Source: CAZCWM01 sp964622625 | GTDB taxonomy: Bacteria; Planctomycetota; Phycisphaerae; Phycisphaerales; Phycisphaeraceae | Direction: 5' to 3' | DNA: 64,000 nucleotides | Assembly: GCA_964622625.1 (NCBI GenBank) | Contig: CAZUUQ010000002.1 | Location: 1-64,000, forward strand | Part shown: one piece after another, positions 38,277 through 47,615 of the stretch | Numbering within the stretch: the first letter of the stretch is position 1 | How the letters are laid out: the number at the start of each line of letters is the position of its first letter | Translations under genes and position numbers: made by a program | The notes under the pieces: generated by a model | Database searches by the model: none | The model's input: only the letters and a program-made list of their open reading frames with translations | What the model was told of the DNA's origin: nothing

Positions 38277-39008
38277 ATGCCCAGTTCCATCGCCAGCTTC
38301 CGCTTTCCCGTCGGCCATCGCATCGGTCGGCGGTATGTGGTGGAGTCGCGGCTCGGCGGCGGCAGCGAAGGCGAGGTGTATCAGATCCGCGAGCGGGCCA
38401 CCGGCATCCGCCGGGCGGCCAAGTTCTACTTCCCCCATCGCGACCCCACGCGCAAACTCGCCGTGCGCCACGCCCAGAAGCTCAACATCCTGCGGCACTG
38501 TCCCATCGTCATGCAGTACCACCACTCGGAGCTGGTCGAGGTCGATGGGCGCGAAATCGTCGTGCTGATCTCGGAACTGTGCGAGGGCTGGCCGCTGGAG
38601 CTGTGGCTGCGCGAGCAGCCCGGCGGGCGCCTGTCGCCCTACATGGGTCTGCACGTGCTGTTCAACCTGGTGCGCGGGCTGGAGGCGATCCACGCCCTGG
38701 GCGAGTACCACGCCGACGTGCACAGCCAGAACATCCTGATCCGGCCCACCGGCGTGCGCTTCGACCTGAAGCTCATCGACTTCTACGACTGGGGCCGGCC
38801 CGGCCGCGGCAAGCAGAAGCAGGACATCCGCGACGCCGTCGCCGTCTTCCACGAATGCCTCGGCGGGGCCAGGCACTACGCCCGCCAGCCCGAGGAAGTG
38901 AAGTTCATCTGCGCCGGCCTGCGCCGCGACCTCATGCTCAAACGCTTCCCCACCATGAACGCCCTGCGCCGCCACCTTGAAAGCTTCGAATGGCGCCGGT
39001 TCGCGTGA
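38277..39008 (+). CDS. Small serine/threonine protein kinase-like protein with variant catalytic loop
   Basis: 243 residues, a kinase fold without extra domains. RYVVESRLGGGSEGEVYQI is the Gly-rich loop (27-32), AAKFYF holds the ATP-anchoring Lys49, and YHADVHSQNILI is the catalytic loop (HxDxxxxN with Asp147 and Asn152; HRDLK is replaced by HADVH). LIDFYDWG stands at the DFG position, with Asp168. All three key residues (Lys, Asp, Asp) are kept, so activity is plausible. His in place of the loop Lys resembles RIO/ABC1-like or aminoglycoside-kinase-like relatives. It has no membrane segment. The substrate is unknown. It lies 96 bp after infC and 87 bp before dus. Confidence 0.82.
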   Translation: MPSSIASFRFPVGHRIGRRYVVESRLGGGSEGEVYQIRERATGIRRAAKFYFPHRDPTRKLAVRHAQKLNILRHCPIVMQYHHSELVEVDGREIVVLISELCEGWPLELWLREQPGGRLSPYMGLHVLFNLVRGLEAIHALGEYHADVHSQNILIRPTGVRFDLKLIDFYDWGRPGRGKQKQDIRDAVAVFHECLGGARHYARQPEEVKFICAGLRRDLMLKRFPTMNALRRHLESFEWRRFA

Positions 39009-39095
39009 TGACGCGCTGGACAAAGTTGCCCGCGCATCGGTTCCCAACCGCCCGACGCCATTGGCCGATACCGCAGGCGGAGTTATGCTCAGCGC

Positions 39096-40187
39096 ATGCC
39101 CAAACGGCTGCAAATTGGTGAAGTTGAACTCGAAACACCGCTGCTGCTGGCGCCGATTGCCGGCTACTGCGATCTGTCCTTTCGGCTGGTGGTGCGGTCG
39201 GTGCGCGGCGAACACGGGGGTGTGGGGCTGGCGTGCACGGATCTGCTGTGTCCGCAGGCGATTCTGAACGACGCGGTCAAGACGCAGTGGCGGGCGGCGA
39301 CCAGTGAGGCTGATCGGCCGGTGTGCTTTCAGCTCTACGGGCGCGATCCGCACATCATGGCCCAGGCGGCCTTGTGGGCGCAACAGCAGGGGGCGGCGAC
39401 GATCGACATCAACATGGGCTGCCCGGTCGACAAGGTGACCAAGAAGAATGGCGGCTCGAAGCTGCTGTGCGAGCCGGCCCTGGCGGTACGGATCGTGCAC
39501 GCGCTGGTGCGGGCGGTGCGCGTGCCGGTGACGTGCAAGATCCGTCTGGGCTGGGACGATGGGCAACTGATCACGACGACACTGCCGCTGGCCCTGGCGG
39601 ACGCGGGGGCGGCGGCGATCACGGTGCATGGGCGGACGGCTGCGCAGAAGTTCCGCGGGTCGGCATCGCTGGCGGGCATCGCCCAGGTGGTCGAGGCGGT
39701 GGGGCGGCGTCACCCGGATGTGGCGGTGATCGGCAACGGGGATGTGAAGTCGCCGGCCGATGCGCAGCGGATGCTGGCGGCCACGGGCTGCGCGGGCGTG
39801 ATGATCGGGCGGGGAGCGCTGGGCCAGCCGTGGATTTTCCGTGATACAGCCCATTACCTGGCGACGGGCCGGTTGCCGGCTCCGCTGCCGCTGCACGAGC
39901 GTGCGATGCTGGTGCTGGACCACTTCAACAACCTGGTGGCGCATCGCGGGGGGCGGACGGCTCTGGCCGTGATACGGGCGCGGATGAGCTGGTATTCGCC
40001 GCATCTTCAGCCCTGGCCGCACGTGAAGCGCGATGTGCAGGCCATCGACGACGTGGAGGCGATGCGGGAATTTCTAAGCAGCGGCATCGAGCGGCTGCGT
40101 TTTGAGGTGGCAGCAGCGCCATCGTGGGCTATGTCAGCAGGATCGAATCAGGCGGCCCTTGCATCACCGAGCACGACGAGGGGTTGA
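39096..40187 (+). CDS. dusB: tRNA-dihydrouridine synthase (DusB-like)
   Basis: 363 residues, an FMN enzyme that reduces uridines in tRNA. LLLAPIAGYCDLSFRLVV opens the barrel, INMGCPVDKVTKKNGGSKLL contains the catalytic Cys109, TCKIRLGWDD and AITVHGRTAAQKFRG bind FMN and substrate, and VIGNGDVKSPADAQRM and GVMIGRGALGQPWIF are the C-terminal FMN motifs. The last 25 residues (about 40110-40187) are Ala/Ser-rich and overlap the convergent membrane-protein gene by 40 bp. The true functional end is probably earlier in the fold. Confidence 0.95.
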   Translation: MPKRLQIGEVELETPLLLAPIAGYCDLSFRLVVRSVRGEHGGVGLACTDLLCPQAILNDAVKTQWRAATSEADRPVCFQLYGRDPHIMAQAALWAQQQGAATIDINMGCPVDKVTKKNGGSKLLCEPALAVRIVHALVRAVRVPVTCKIRLGWDDGQLITTTLPLALADAGAAAITVHGRTAAQKFRGSASLAGIAQVVEAVGRRHPDVAVIGNGDVKSPADAQRMLAATGCAGVMIGRGALGQPWIFRDTAHYLATGRLPAPLPLHERAMLVLDHFNNLVAHRGGRTALAVIRARMSWYSPHLQPWPHVKRDVQAIDDVEAMREFLSSGIERLRFEVAAAPSWAMSAGSNQAALASPSTTRG

Positions 40188-40618
40188 CCGGCAGCGCGTC
40201 GGCTGCGGCGCTGGACCAGGCGGCCGGCTCGGCGCAGGCCAAGACGGGCCTTGGGTTGGAGCACGAGCCACAGCCTCAGAACCTGCACCGCCGCCAGCAC
40301 GGCCGCGAGGATGTAGACCGGAAGCAGGGCGAAACTGGCCGACCAGCTCTGATCCGCCAGCAGGCCCACCTCCTGCCAGGTCGAGTTGGCCGGCGCATGA
40401 TCGACGAGCCATTCACAGGTTTCGTCGATGGCCCACGCCTGGGCGACGACCATGCCCACCATCGCTGCGACGAGGAACCACAGGCCGGCGATCGACCGCC
40501 AGCGCGCGAGGCTGCTGCGCCCGCGCAGCAGCAGGGTCAGCTCGCGCAGGGGCATCCACAGCACGAGGGCCAGGTAGAACAATCCGCCGATTCCGGTTCC
40601 AGGCAGGCCCGCGACCAT
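40148..40618 (-). CDS. Small membrane protein of unknown function next to GT2
   Basis: 156 residues with about three predicted transmembrane helices (GLFYLALVLWMPLRELTLLL, IAGLWFLVAAMVGMVVAQAW, SFALLPVYILAAVLAAVQVL) and a basic C-terminal tail. It starts 2 bp after the stop of the GT2 gene and is probably translated with it, so it may be an accessory to that glycosyltransferase. I do not recognise a family. Its 3' end overlaps the 3' end of the dihydrouridine synthase gene on the other strand by 40 bp. Confidence 0.65.
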   Translation of the reverse strand: MVAGLPGTGIGGLFYLALVLWMPLRELTLLLRGRSSLARWRSIAGLWFLVAAMVGMVVAQAWAIDETCEWLVDHAPANSTWQEVGLLADQSWSASFALLPVYILAAVLAAVQVLRLWLVLQPKARLGLRRAGRLVQRRSRRAAGQPLVVLGDARAA

Positions 40619-40620
40619 AC

Positions 40621-41688
40621 TCAGTGTCCCTTCTCAAAAACCGCCAGCGGTCGACGCATGAGCAGTTCGCTCCACGCGGCCTCGACCAGCAGAATGGCAT
40701 TGGCCAGCCGAACGACGAAAAATCCCGGCAGGCTCAGCAAAGCCCGTCCGATCTCGCCGCGGCGGGCAGCCCCCATCAGCACGGGGACGGCCACCACCGG
40801 GGCGTCGATCACATAACCCAGCAGGAACAGCGGATGCACCAGCAGGGCCAGCAGCGGCAACAGGAGCAGATAGACCACGGCGGCAAGCGAGGCATCCCAG
40901 AGGCCCACGGCCACCATGGACCGCAGGTAAGGTTGTTCGACAATCGGCCGCCAGTGCAGGCGCAGGTTCTGGAAGAAGCCATGCGTCCAGCGGCGGACCT
41001 GGCGATAGAAAAACGAGAGCGTGGCTGGCTCGATGGGATAGCAGACGGCCTCGGTCACGAAGCGGACGGTGTGGCCGTGCTCGTAGAGCGTCCAGGTCAG
41101 GTCCAGGTCTTCGGCGACGGTGCGTGGCTGCCAGCCGCCGACACTGCGGAGGACGTCGGTGCGATAGACGGTGAAGCAGCCGGAGGCGATCATCGGCCGG
41201 CCGTAGTGCTCCTGGATCGCCTTGCCGAAGGTGAAGGCAAAAAGGTACTCGGCATACCGGCCTCGCTCCCAGATGGTGCGGACCTGTCGAGGCAGGACGA
41301 AGCCGCAGGCGGCCGCGACGGTCGGATCGTCGAGCGCTGCGAGCAGTTTCTCGACTGCGTCCGGAGCGAGGGTGGTGTCGGCGTCGATGGCCAGCAACAA
41401 CTCGGTGTCGATGAACTGCAGGCCGTAGCGCTGGGCGCCGGCCTTGAAGCCGGTGTTGTGCGGGGGTCGGACAACCTCGGCCCCCATTTCGGCGGCGATG
41501 GTGCCGGTGTCATCGGTGGAGCAGTCGTCGACGACCAGCACGCGGTCGGGCGGTCGCGTTTGAATCTGGAGGCTGGCGAGGGTCTGGGCGATGTTGTCCC
41601 GCTCGTTGTAGGCGGGAACAAGGACGGTCACCCGCGGTGAAACGGGTAGGCAAGCGGGCACGCGACCATGGCGTGAGGGGGTGGGCAT
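40621..41688 (-). CDS. Processive-type GT2 glycosyltransferase with C-terminal membrane helices
   Basis: 355 residues. VTVLVPAYNERDNIAQTLAS and VLVVDDCSTDDT form the GT-A donor site. LLAIDADTTL is the DxD, TVAEDLDLTW carries the catalytic ED, and FFYRQVRRWTHGFFQ is the (Q/R)xxRW motif of processive synthases such as PgaC, hyaluronan and cellulose-like enzymes. The last third has about three hydrophobic segments (VYLLLLPLLALLVHPLFLL; SLPGFFVVRLANAILLVEA). A product such as a beta-linked amino-sugar polymer is possible but not determined. It lies downstream of the exosortase operon, separated by 282 bp with a possible terminator. There is no clear RBS, so the exact start is uncertain. Confidence 0.88.
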   Translation of the reverse strand: MPTPSRHGRVPACLPVSPRVTVLVPAYNERDNIAQTLASLQIQTRPPDRVLVVDDCSTDDTGTIAAEMGAEVVRPPHNTGFKAGAQRYGLQFIDTELLLAIDADTTLAPDAVEKLLAALDDPTVAAACGFVLPRQVRTIWERGRYAEYLFAFTFGKAIQEHYGRPMIASGCFTVYRTDVLRSVGGWQPRTVAEDLDLTWTLYEHGHTVRFVTEAVCYPIEPATLSFFYRQVRRWTHGFFQNLRLHWRPIVEQPYLRSMVAVGLWDASLAAVVYLLLLPLLALLVHPLFLLGYVIDAPVVAVPVLMGAARRGEIGRALLSLPGFFVVRLANAILLVEAAWSELLMRRPLAVFEKGH

Positions 41689-41770
41689 GGAGGAGTCTGG
41701 GTTGTGCTTCGTGGTTGGCTGGCCGCCGGTCGACGGAGCCGTTGGGTGGGTCGGTGGTGACTTTCCATGC

Positions 41771-41836
41771 CCGCGCTACTCGAGCGCGGTTCAGGCTGTC
41801 GGTAGGTATTGTGGCATGTCTGGACGAAAAGTCCAG
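41771..41836. other. Two hairpins upstream of GT2
   Basis: CCGCGCT-ACTCG-AGCGCGG (41771-41789) and CTGGAC-GAAAA-GTCCAG (41820-41836) are perfect inverted repeats in the 282-bp interval ahead of the minus-strand GT2 gene. A weak minus-strand promoter (TGGACT, 16 bp, CACAAT) overlaps the second. No coding signal is seen in the interval. Confidence 0.35.
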
Positions 41837-41932
41837 TGGCATGGGGCGATAATCCCGCGGCGGGCGGGGGTGGCAGAGGCTATCGCAAGCCTCACCTGGG
41901 AAGGTGGGGCCTATGGGTTGCGACAGACAAAG

Positions 41933-41950
41933 ACCACGTTGCCGCGTGGT
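41933..41950 (-). terminator. Possible intrinsic terminator of the exosortase operon
   Basis: On the minus strand ACCACG-CGGCAA-CGTGGT forms a 6-bp stem, extended by A/T pairs, and is followed by CTTTGTC. It lies 21 bp after the stop of the TPR gene and would separate it from GT2. Confidence 0.45.
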
Positions 41951-41970
41951 GTTTCCGGGGATGAGTCGGC

Positions 41971-44900
41971 TCAGAGGGTCGGTTCGACAGCGGCGGCACT
42001 CATGGACGCGCCCAGCGTGCGGACGTCTTCACGCAGCTCTTGCGAGACCTCGAGTAGTTGGGGGTCGGTTTCCAGCAGTTGGGCGGCGATGCGGCCGGCT
42101 TCCTCGCGCTCGCCGGTCGCGGCCAGTTCCTTGGCCAGGCGGGCCCGCCAATCGGGGGTCACGGGATCGAGGGCTACGGCCCGGCGGAGGGCCTCCACAG
42201 CCTTGTCGTGCTCGCCCAGCCCGGAGTATGCCACAGCCATGGTATCGAGGTAGGGCGGGAAGTCGCTTCGGTAGAGGCGCAGGGCTTCGCGGGCCAGATC
42301 GACGGCCTGGCGCAGGTCGCGGCCCTGCTTGATTTTGACCATGGCCAGGTTGTTGAGGACGGGTGTGGCCTCCGGCTGGACGGCCAAGGCCTTACGATAC
42401 CATTGCTCGGCCTCATCGAGGCGATCTTCCATTTCAAAGACCAGGGCGAGGTTGAACAACTGCAGCATTGTGGCGTCGGGACGATTGGCCTGCTGCACCA
42501 GCATGTCGCGGCCTCTGTCGAGGAAAGTCTGCTGGCCGCTGCGTTGTCCGAGGGTGTACCAGGCGCGGGCGAGCATGGCCTGTCCGCGATCATCGTCGTC
42601 GGGTGTGGCGGCGGCGGCCTGATCCAGCCAGCGGGCAGCGTCGGCGGGATTCTCGATGGCGAGTACGGCCAGACGCACCCAAGTCTCGCGCCAGTCGGCG
42701 TTGACCGACAGCAGGGGGGCCAGCAGGTCAGCGGCTTGCTGTTCCGCCCCGGCGGCGATGAGGGCACGGGCCTGTCGCACGAGTACGGGGGCAAAGACCT
42801 CGGGATTTGCCAGGGCGCGGTCGACATACTGCTGCATGCGCTGGGCGGCGCGGTCGGCGGCGTCGAGCTGGATCTCAGCCTCGGCGATCATGAGGTCGGC
42901 TGCCAGCGGGCGGTTGCTGGAGCGCCGACGCCACTCCTGGGCGACACCCATGGCCTCGGACCACTGGCCGGCGGCGGCGAGGGCCTCGGCGGCCATCCAG
43001 GCGGGTTCGACCGACGAGGGGAAAGCCTGCATGGCACGCTGGGCGAGGTTGGCGGCCTCGGCGGAGCGGCCCGCGGCCAGGAGCTTGCGCACCACCAGCG
43101 TCTGCACCGCCAGGAAGCGCGGATAGCGGTTGGCCAGCGCGCGGAGTTGCGTAAGTAGTTGATCGTCCGGAATCGCGTCCTGCTGTGCCCGGCGGATGGT
43201 GGTGAGTGTCTCCACAGCTTCGGCGGTGCGGCCGGGCTCTTCGACGAGCGCGACGACCACGGGACGGGCGGTTTCATCGGCCGCATAGTCACGGATCAGC
43301 GCTGCGTGCGGGCGCATCCGATTGAGCCATTCGTCCTGTGGTATGGCCTTCAGACCGTGGTCGATGGCAGCCACAGCCTCCTCGCCGCGTCCAGCCTTGA
43401 CCGACAGCGCCAGCAGGCCATGCCATGCGTGGGTGCTGCCGGGGGCGATGCGCGTGGCTTGATGAAGCTGGGTGAGTGCCTGATCGACGGTTTCGTGGCG
43501 AATCGCGAAATTGGCGCGGATCAACTGCGCCGTTCCGGGCGGCAGGTCCAGGCCATCGAGAAGATCCATCGCCGCGTGCGCTTCGCGTAGCTGGCCGCGT
43601 GAGGCATAGAAGTCGGCCGCAAATTCCACAGCCGGTCCCGACGGATTCTCAAGCAGGTGGGCGCAGATGGCCGCAGCCTTCTGCGGCTCCTCGGCGCGGC
43701 GGTAGAGATTGGCAAGCAGAAGCAGAGACTGCTGGTCGTCGGGATCGTGTTCACTCATCTGCTCCAGGATTGCGGTGGCGCGTTGGATACGGCCGGCCCG
43801 CGCCAGCAGGGCCGCGGCCTGGCGACGCAAGGCAGGGACCAGATCCGCTTGGGCAAGCACGTGGTCGAGCTGATTGGTGGCTACCACATTCTGGCCCTGG
43901 TCCAGCAGCAGGCGGGCATAGTCCAGACGCGGAGCCAGCAGCGTGGGACGAAGGTTGACGGCTGTGGCCAGTTGCTCAGTGGCCTGGGTGAAATTGCCCA
44001 GTTGCTCGTGGCAGACGGCTGCAAGCAGGCGTGGCTCGACGAGGTCGGGGGAGGCGGACATGATGTTGTCGAGCAACGACAGGGCCTGGGTGTAATCGCT
44101 GTCGCTGCCGCTGCCGCCAATCAGCCAGCGTGCTCTGTAGATGCGCCAGGCGCGGCTGGCGTCGCCGGTCTGGGCCCGCAGGCGGTCGATGGCCTGGTTG
44201 ATCAATTCCCGATCGCGCCAGGCCGGCTCTGCATCAAGAATCAACTGCGTGGCTCGAAGGTTGTCACGGTGGTCGGCGGCAATCTCGCGCCAGACGGCCG
44301 TGGCGCGTTCGACGTCAATATCGGAGAGAAAGCGTGCCTTGGCCGCCTGCCAGAGATAGCGATCGTCGGCCGAGGCCTGGGCAAGCGCCTGGTCGATCAG
44401 TTCCAGGGCGGCTTCGTCCCCCTGTTCATGGCGGACGGCCTGAGCTTGGCGCAGCAGCAGTTCCGGAGTGCGCCCGCCGGCGCGCTCGGCCCGCGCCAGG
44501 CAGGCGGCTTCGAGACCCATGTTGCCGCGACGGCTGATGGCGGCCAGTGCCAGCCAGGTGGTATCCGCAAGCGGCGCGTCGGAAGCCAGGGCCGATTCGA
44601 TTGCCGCGGCCGCGTCGTCCGGCCGGTCGGCGCGCAGCAACAGCGTCGCGTGAATGCGCAGCACATCACCGGGAACGGTGTCGGCGGCTCGAAGCAGGTC
44701 GGTGGTCAACCGCAGCAACTCATCGACCTGGTTGTTGACACCGGCGTCGATGGCGGCGGCCCACGCGTTGACCAGCGCGATGGCCGCCTGAATGCTGCGC
44801 GGCGCGAGAGTACGGGCCCACTGGGCGGTCTGCACGGCTTCATTGACGCGTCCGCCTTCGGCCAGCAGCCGCGCCATCTGGATATGCGGCAATGGCCACA

Positions 44901-46176
44901 GCGGTGCGGCGCCGGCGGCCCGCCGCAGGTTCTCGACTGCCAGGTCGCGCTCACCGAGCTGTGCATAGGCCTGTCCCAGCACCCACCAGGCGAAGACGTT
45001 GTCGGCATCGAGGCCGGTGGCCTGTCGGGCCAGATCCATGGCCTGATGCGTCTGGCCCGATTCAAAGGCTGCGGCCCGCAGAGCCAGTGCCCAGCTTCGG
45101 GCCTTGGGATCGCGTTGGCGCTGCTCCAGGGCGGCCACGAGAGCGTCGCCAGCCTGTTGCTGGGCCAGGGCGTAATGGGCCATCGCCTTGTGGGCGATCA
45201 GTTGCGGAGGCGTGGTGCGTCTTTCGGGATCGAGGTTTGCCAGCAGTTCGAGCACCTGCTCGTGCAGGCCCAGTTCCCAGAGTCGCTGGGCAAGCTGCCT
45301 GCGGATCTCGGGGTTGGCGGCGGCGGCATCGGCGCGGCGCAGCACGGCCAGGGCTTCGTCGAGATAGCCGGTGGCAACGAGCTGGCGCGTGAAAAGCGTG
45401 ACGATTTCGGGATCGGTAGGCGTCCAGTCGAGGAGCTTGCTGACAGCGGCCCGCGACGCCGCGGTGTCCTGAGCCAGCCGGTAGGCATAGGCCAGCAGCA
45501 GATCAAAGCGTGGTTCGTCGGGGTAGCGGCCTTCGAGGTCGGCGGCCCAGGCGACGATCTGTTGAGGCGTGCGCTGCAGACGGACATGCACCTGGGCGAG
45601 CAGGAAAGGGCCCATGGCATGCTGCGGGTTCTGCTCGATCAGTTGCTCCAGGGCTTCGGCAGCCTCGGGAAACCGTCCCAACCAGACCAGAGCCAAAGCG
45701 CGGGAATGCAGAAGGTGTGGATTGTCCGGATCGGTCTCCAGCAGCTTGTCGGCCGTGCTGAGTGCTTCACTGCCTTGGCGCAGTTCAACGAGGACATCCA
45801 GCAGTTGCCGGGCGGCCTGCTCGTTTTGCGGATCGAGTTCGGTGACGCGCTTGAGCGCGATGGCGGCGCGGCGCAAGTGCTGGGCGCTGCCGTCGGGAGC
45901 GGGAACGGCCTGCTGGGTCTGGGCGAACCAGTAAAGCAGTTCGGCATCATTATCCGCCTGCTCAGGTCGGTCGCGGATGACGCGGTCCATGTGCGGCAGG
46001 GCTTCGAGGAACCGGCCGTCGCGGGCGGCCTGGATGCCGGCAGTCCGACGTTGTTCCAGCTCACGGGCGATGCCGGCACGCCGCACGGTGACAAAAAGCG
46101 TCAACAGAACACCAATGATCGCCGTCACCGCCAGCAGCAACACCAGCCGACGGCGTGTCTTTGCACGAATAGCCAT
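41971..46176 (-). CDS. Giant TPR-repeat protein of the exosortase/EPS operon
   Basis: 1401 residues. An N-terminal signal-anchor (RRRLVLLLAVTAIIGVLLTL, about 8-27) is followed by more than 20 TPR-like helical pairs to the end. Clear examples are GRFPEAAEALEQLIEQNPQH, GYLDEALAVLRRADAAAANP and DRLDEAEQWYRKALAVQPEA. The context recalls PrsT, the TPR lipoprotein of PEP-CTERM/exosortase EPS loci, but there is no lipobox here and the protein is longer. The start at 46176 overlaps the stop of the upstream phosphoglycosyl transferase (TAATG). The bulk is expected in the periplasm, where it could scaffold polymer export or assembly. Confidence 0.88.
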   Translation of the reverse strand: MAIRAKTRRRLVLLLAVTAIIGVLLTLFVTVRRAGIARELEQRRTAGIQAARDGRFLEALPHMDRVIRDRPEQADNDAELLYWFAQTQQAVPAPDGSAQHLRRAAIALKRVTELDPQNEQAARQLLDVLVELRQGSEALSTADKLLETDPDNPHLLHSRALALVWLGRFPEAAEALEQLIEQNPQHAMGPFLLAQVHVRLQRTPQQIVAWAADLEGRYPDEPRFDLLLAYAYRLAQDTAASRAAVSKLLDWTPTDPEIVTLFTRQLVATGYLDEALAVLRRADAAAANPEIRRQLAQRLWELGLHEQVLELLANLDPERRTTPPQLIAHKAMAHYALAQQQAGDALVAALEQRQRDPKARSWALALRAAAFESGQTHQAMDLARQATGLDADNVFAWWVLGQAYAQLGERDLAVENLRRAAGAAPLWPLPHIQMARLLAEGGRVNEAVQTAQWARTLAPRSIQAAIALVNAWAAAIDAGVNNQVDELLRLTTDLLRAADTVPGDVLRIHATLLLRADRPDDAAAAIESALASDAPLADTTWLALAAISRRGNMGLEAACLARAERAGGRTPELLLRQAQAVRHEQGDEAALELIDQALAQASADDRYLWQAAKARFLSDIDVERATAVWREIAADHRDNLRATQLILDAEPAWRDRELINQAIDRLRAQTGDASRAWRIYRARWLIGGSGSDSDYTQALSLLDNIMSASPDLVEPRLLAAVCHEQLGNFTQATEQLATAVNLRPTLLAPRLDYARLLLDQGQNVVATNQLDHVLAQADLVPALRRQAAALLARAGRIQRATAILEQMSEHDPDDQQSLLLLANLYRRAEEPQKAAAICAHLLENPSGPAVEFAADFYASRGQLREAHAAMDLLDGLDLPPGTAQLIRANFAIRHETVDQALTQLHQATRIAPGSTHAWHGLLALSVKAGRGEEAVAAIDHGLKAIPQDEWLNRMRPHAALIRDYAADETARPVVVALVEEPGRTAEAVETLTTIRRAQQDAIPDDQLLTQLRALANRYPRFLAVQTLVVRKLLAAGRSAEAANLAQRAMQAFPSSVEPAWMAAEALAAAGQWSEAMGVAQEWRRRSSNRPLAADLMIAEAEIQLDAADRAAQRMQQYVDRALANPEVFAPVLVRQARALIAAGAEQQAADLLAPLLSVNADWRETWVRLAVLAIENPADAARWLDQAAAATPDDDDRGQAMLARAWYTLGQRSGQQTFLDRGRDMLVQQANRPDATMLQLFNLALVFEMEDRLDEAEQWYRKALAVQPEATPVLNNLAMVKIKQGRDLRQAVDLAREALRLYRSDFPPYLDTMAVAYSGLGEHDKAVEALRRAVALDPVTPDWRARLAKELAATGEREEAGRIAAQLLETDPQLLEVSQELREDVRTLGASMSAAAVEPTL

Positions 46177-47615
46177 TATGTTTGCGACCCCTTGATCACG
46201 TAAAGGATGGTTTTCCAGATGATCCACAGATCAAGCCGGAAGCTGACGTTCTCGACGTATTCAATGTCGTAGCGGATCCATTCCTGGAAGTCGAGTCCGC
46301 TCTTGCGTGTGCGTTTGACCTGCCAAAGACCGGTGAGTCCGGGACGGACGCTGAGCCGCGCCTCGCGCCAGGGCGGGCAATACTGGTTTTCCTTGAACGG
46401 ACTGGGTCGTGGGCCCACCACAGACATGTGGCCCATGAGGATGTTGAACAACTGCGGCAGCTCATCGAGCTGGAGGCGGCGCATGAAGCGGCCGACACGG
46501 GTGAGCCGCGGGTCATCGTCGATGAAGAACTGCGGGCCGTCGGCCTGGTTCTGGCCAATGAGCTGCTGCTTGATCTGGTCGGCGTCGCGGCGCATGGAGC
46601 GGAACTTGTAACAGGGGAACTCGCGGCCGCCCATCGTCTCGCGCTTGTGGGCGAAGAAGATCGGCCAGCCGTCGTCAAGCACGATCATCAGCATGATCAG
46701 GGGATAGAAAGGCAGACTGAGGGCCAAGCCGAGGACGGCAAAGGCCAGGTCGAAGCCTCGCTTCATCGCCCGGGCCAGCGACGTCATCTCGCGCGGCCGC
46801 ACCGGGCGATCGAGCACCGGGATCGGCTCGATCTCCTGCCAGCGCACCTGCTCGATTTGCGGCCGATGGGCGGGATCGTCCCAGAGGACGGCGGGTCCCA
46901 CCACGCTGGCGTTGGCCGGGATCTGTCGGCCCGCGCCGATCCAGGCGGTGCCGACAAAGCTCAGGTTGTCGCCCAATTCGACCGCCTGGTCGAACCAGAC
47001 GTGCGCTGACTGGCGTCGCGCCCTGGGAATGGTGCTGTCCGGCCGACGCCAAAGTTGCACAATGGCCTGGAGGGCTTCCATGACTTCCTCGTCGCGGCCG
47101 GAGTCAAATACGCGCCCAGGCAGGGAGGTGGTGGCGCGGTTGGCGGCGTCGATCTGCCGGCGGAGGATCCGCCATCCAATGCGGGGCGAGTCGGCCATCT
47201 GCCACAGCACAGCGATCTTGCGGTCGGTGGTCATGGCCGCGCGCGTCAATTGCGGGTCGGACCCGCCATATATGCGCTCGAAGCGCTTGAAGCGGCCGTG
47301 GGCGTCGGTCACCACCTTCTCGCGATAGCCGCGTTGACGCTTGTCGTGCAGACGCACATAAAGCAGTTTGGGACGCATCCACGTCAGATGCTCAACCGGG
47401 TCGGTGAGCTTGAAGATGACCAGTGAGCGTGGATCGATGAGGAGAAAAATCTCCGCGTCGTCCACGATCTCGGATCGCTCGCCCTGGCGGACCACCTGCA
47501 CGCCGCGCGATGCCCAGAAACGATCATGCACCTGGATGGGCGTGAGGCCCCAGATGGTGGGCGTTTCGCGCGTCTGGGCGCATCGCTCGGCGGTGACGGA
47601 ACCAGTGCGGATCAT
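46176..47615 (-). CDS. Polyprenyl-phosphate phosphoglycosyl transferase with soluble N-terminal domain
   Basis: 479 residues. The C-terminal 200 are a monotopic phosphoglycosyl transferase: KRGFDLAFAVLGLALSLPFY (membrane entry, about 285-304), YKFRSMRRDA, LQLDELPQLFNI with the catalytic Asp-Glu (384-385), MSVVGPRPSPF, and RPGLTGLWQV. It would load a sugar-phosphate onto undecaprenyl phosphate to start repeat-unit assembly. The N-terminal 280 residues lack the four helices of WbaP and instead look soluble. They include a short hexapeptide-like stretch (ELGDNLSFVGTAWIGAGRQI) like that in the NDP-sugar-type gene of the same operon. The start overlaps the chain-length ATPase stop by 4 nt. Confidence 0.92.
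   Translation of the reverse strand: MIRTGSVTAERCAQTRETPTIWGLTPIQVHDRFWASRGVQVVRQGERSEIVDDAEIFLLIDPRSLVIFKLTDPVEHLTWMRPKLLYVRLHDKRQRGYREKVVTDAHGRFKRFERIYGGSDPQLTRAAMTTDRKIAVLWQMADSPRIGWRILRRQIDAANRATTSLPGRVFDSGRDEEVMEALQAIVQLWRRPDSTIPRARRQSAHVWFDQAVELGDNLSFVGTAWIGAGRQIPANASVVGPAVLWDDPAHRPQIEQVRWQEIEPIPVLDRPVRPREMTSLARAMKRGFDLAFAVLGLALSLPFYPLIMLMIVLDDGWPIFFAHKRETMGGREFPCYKFRSMRRDADQIKQQLIGQNQADGPQFFIDDDPRLTRVGRFMRRLQLDELPQLFNILMGHMSVVGPRPSPFKENQYCPPWREARLSVRPGLTGLWQVKRTRKSGLDFQEWIRYDIEYVENVSFRLDLWIIWKTILYVIKGSQT

Noticed and set aside
43657..46203. 848-codon plus-strand open frame
   Set aside because: Antisense to the TPR gene, with Gly/Gln-rich low-complexity translation and no motif.
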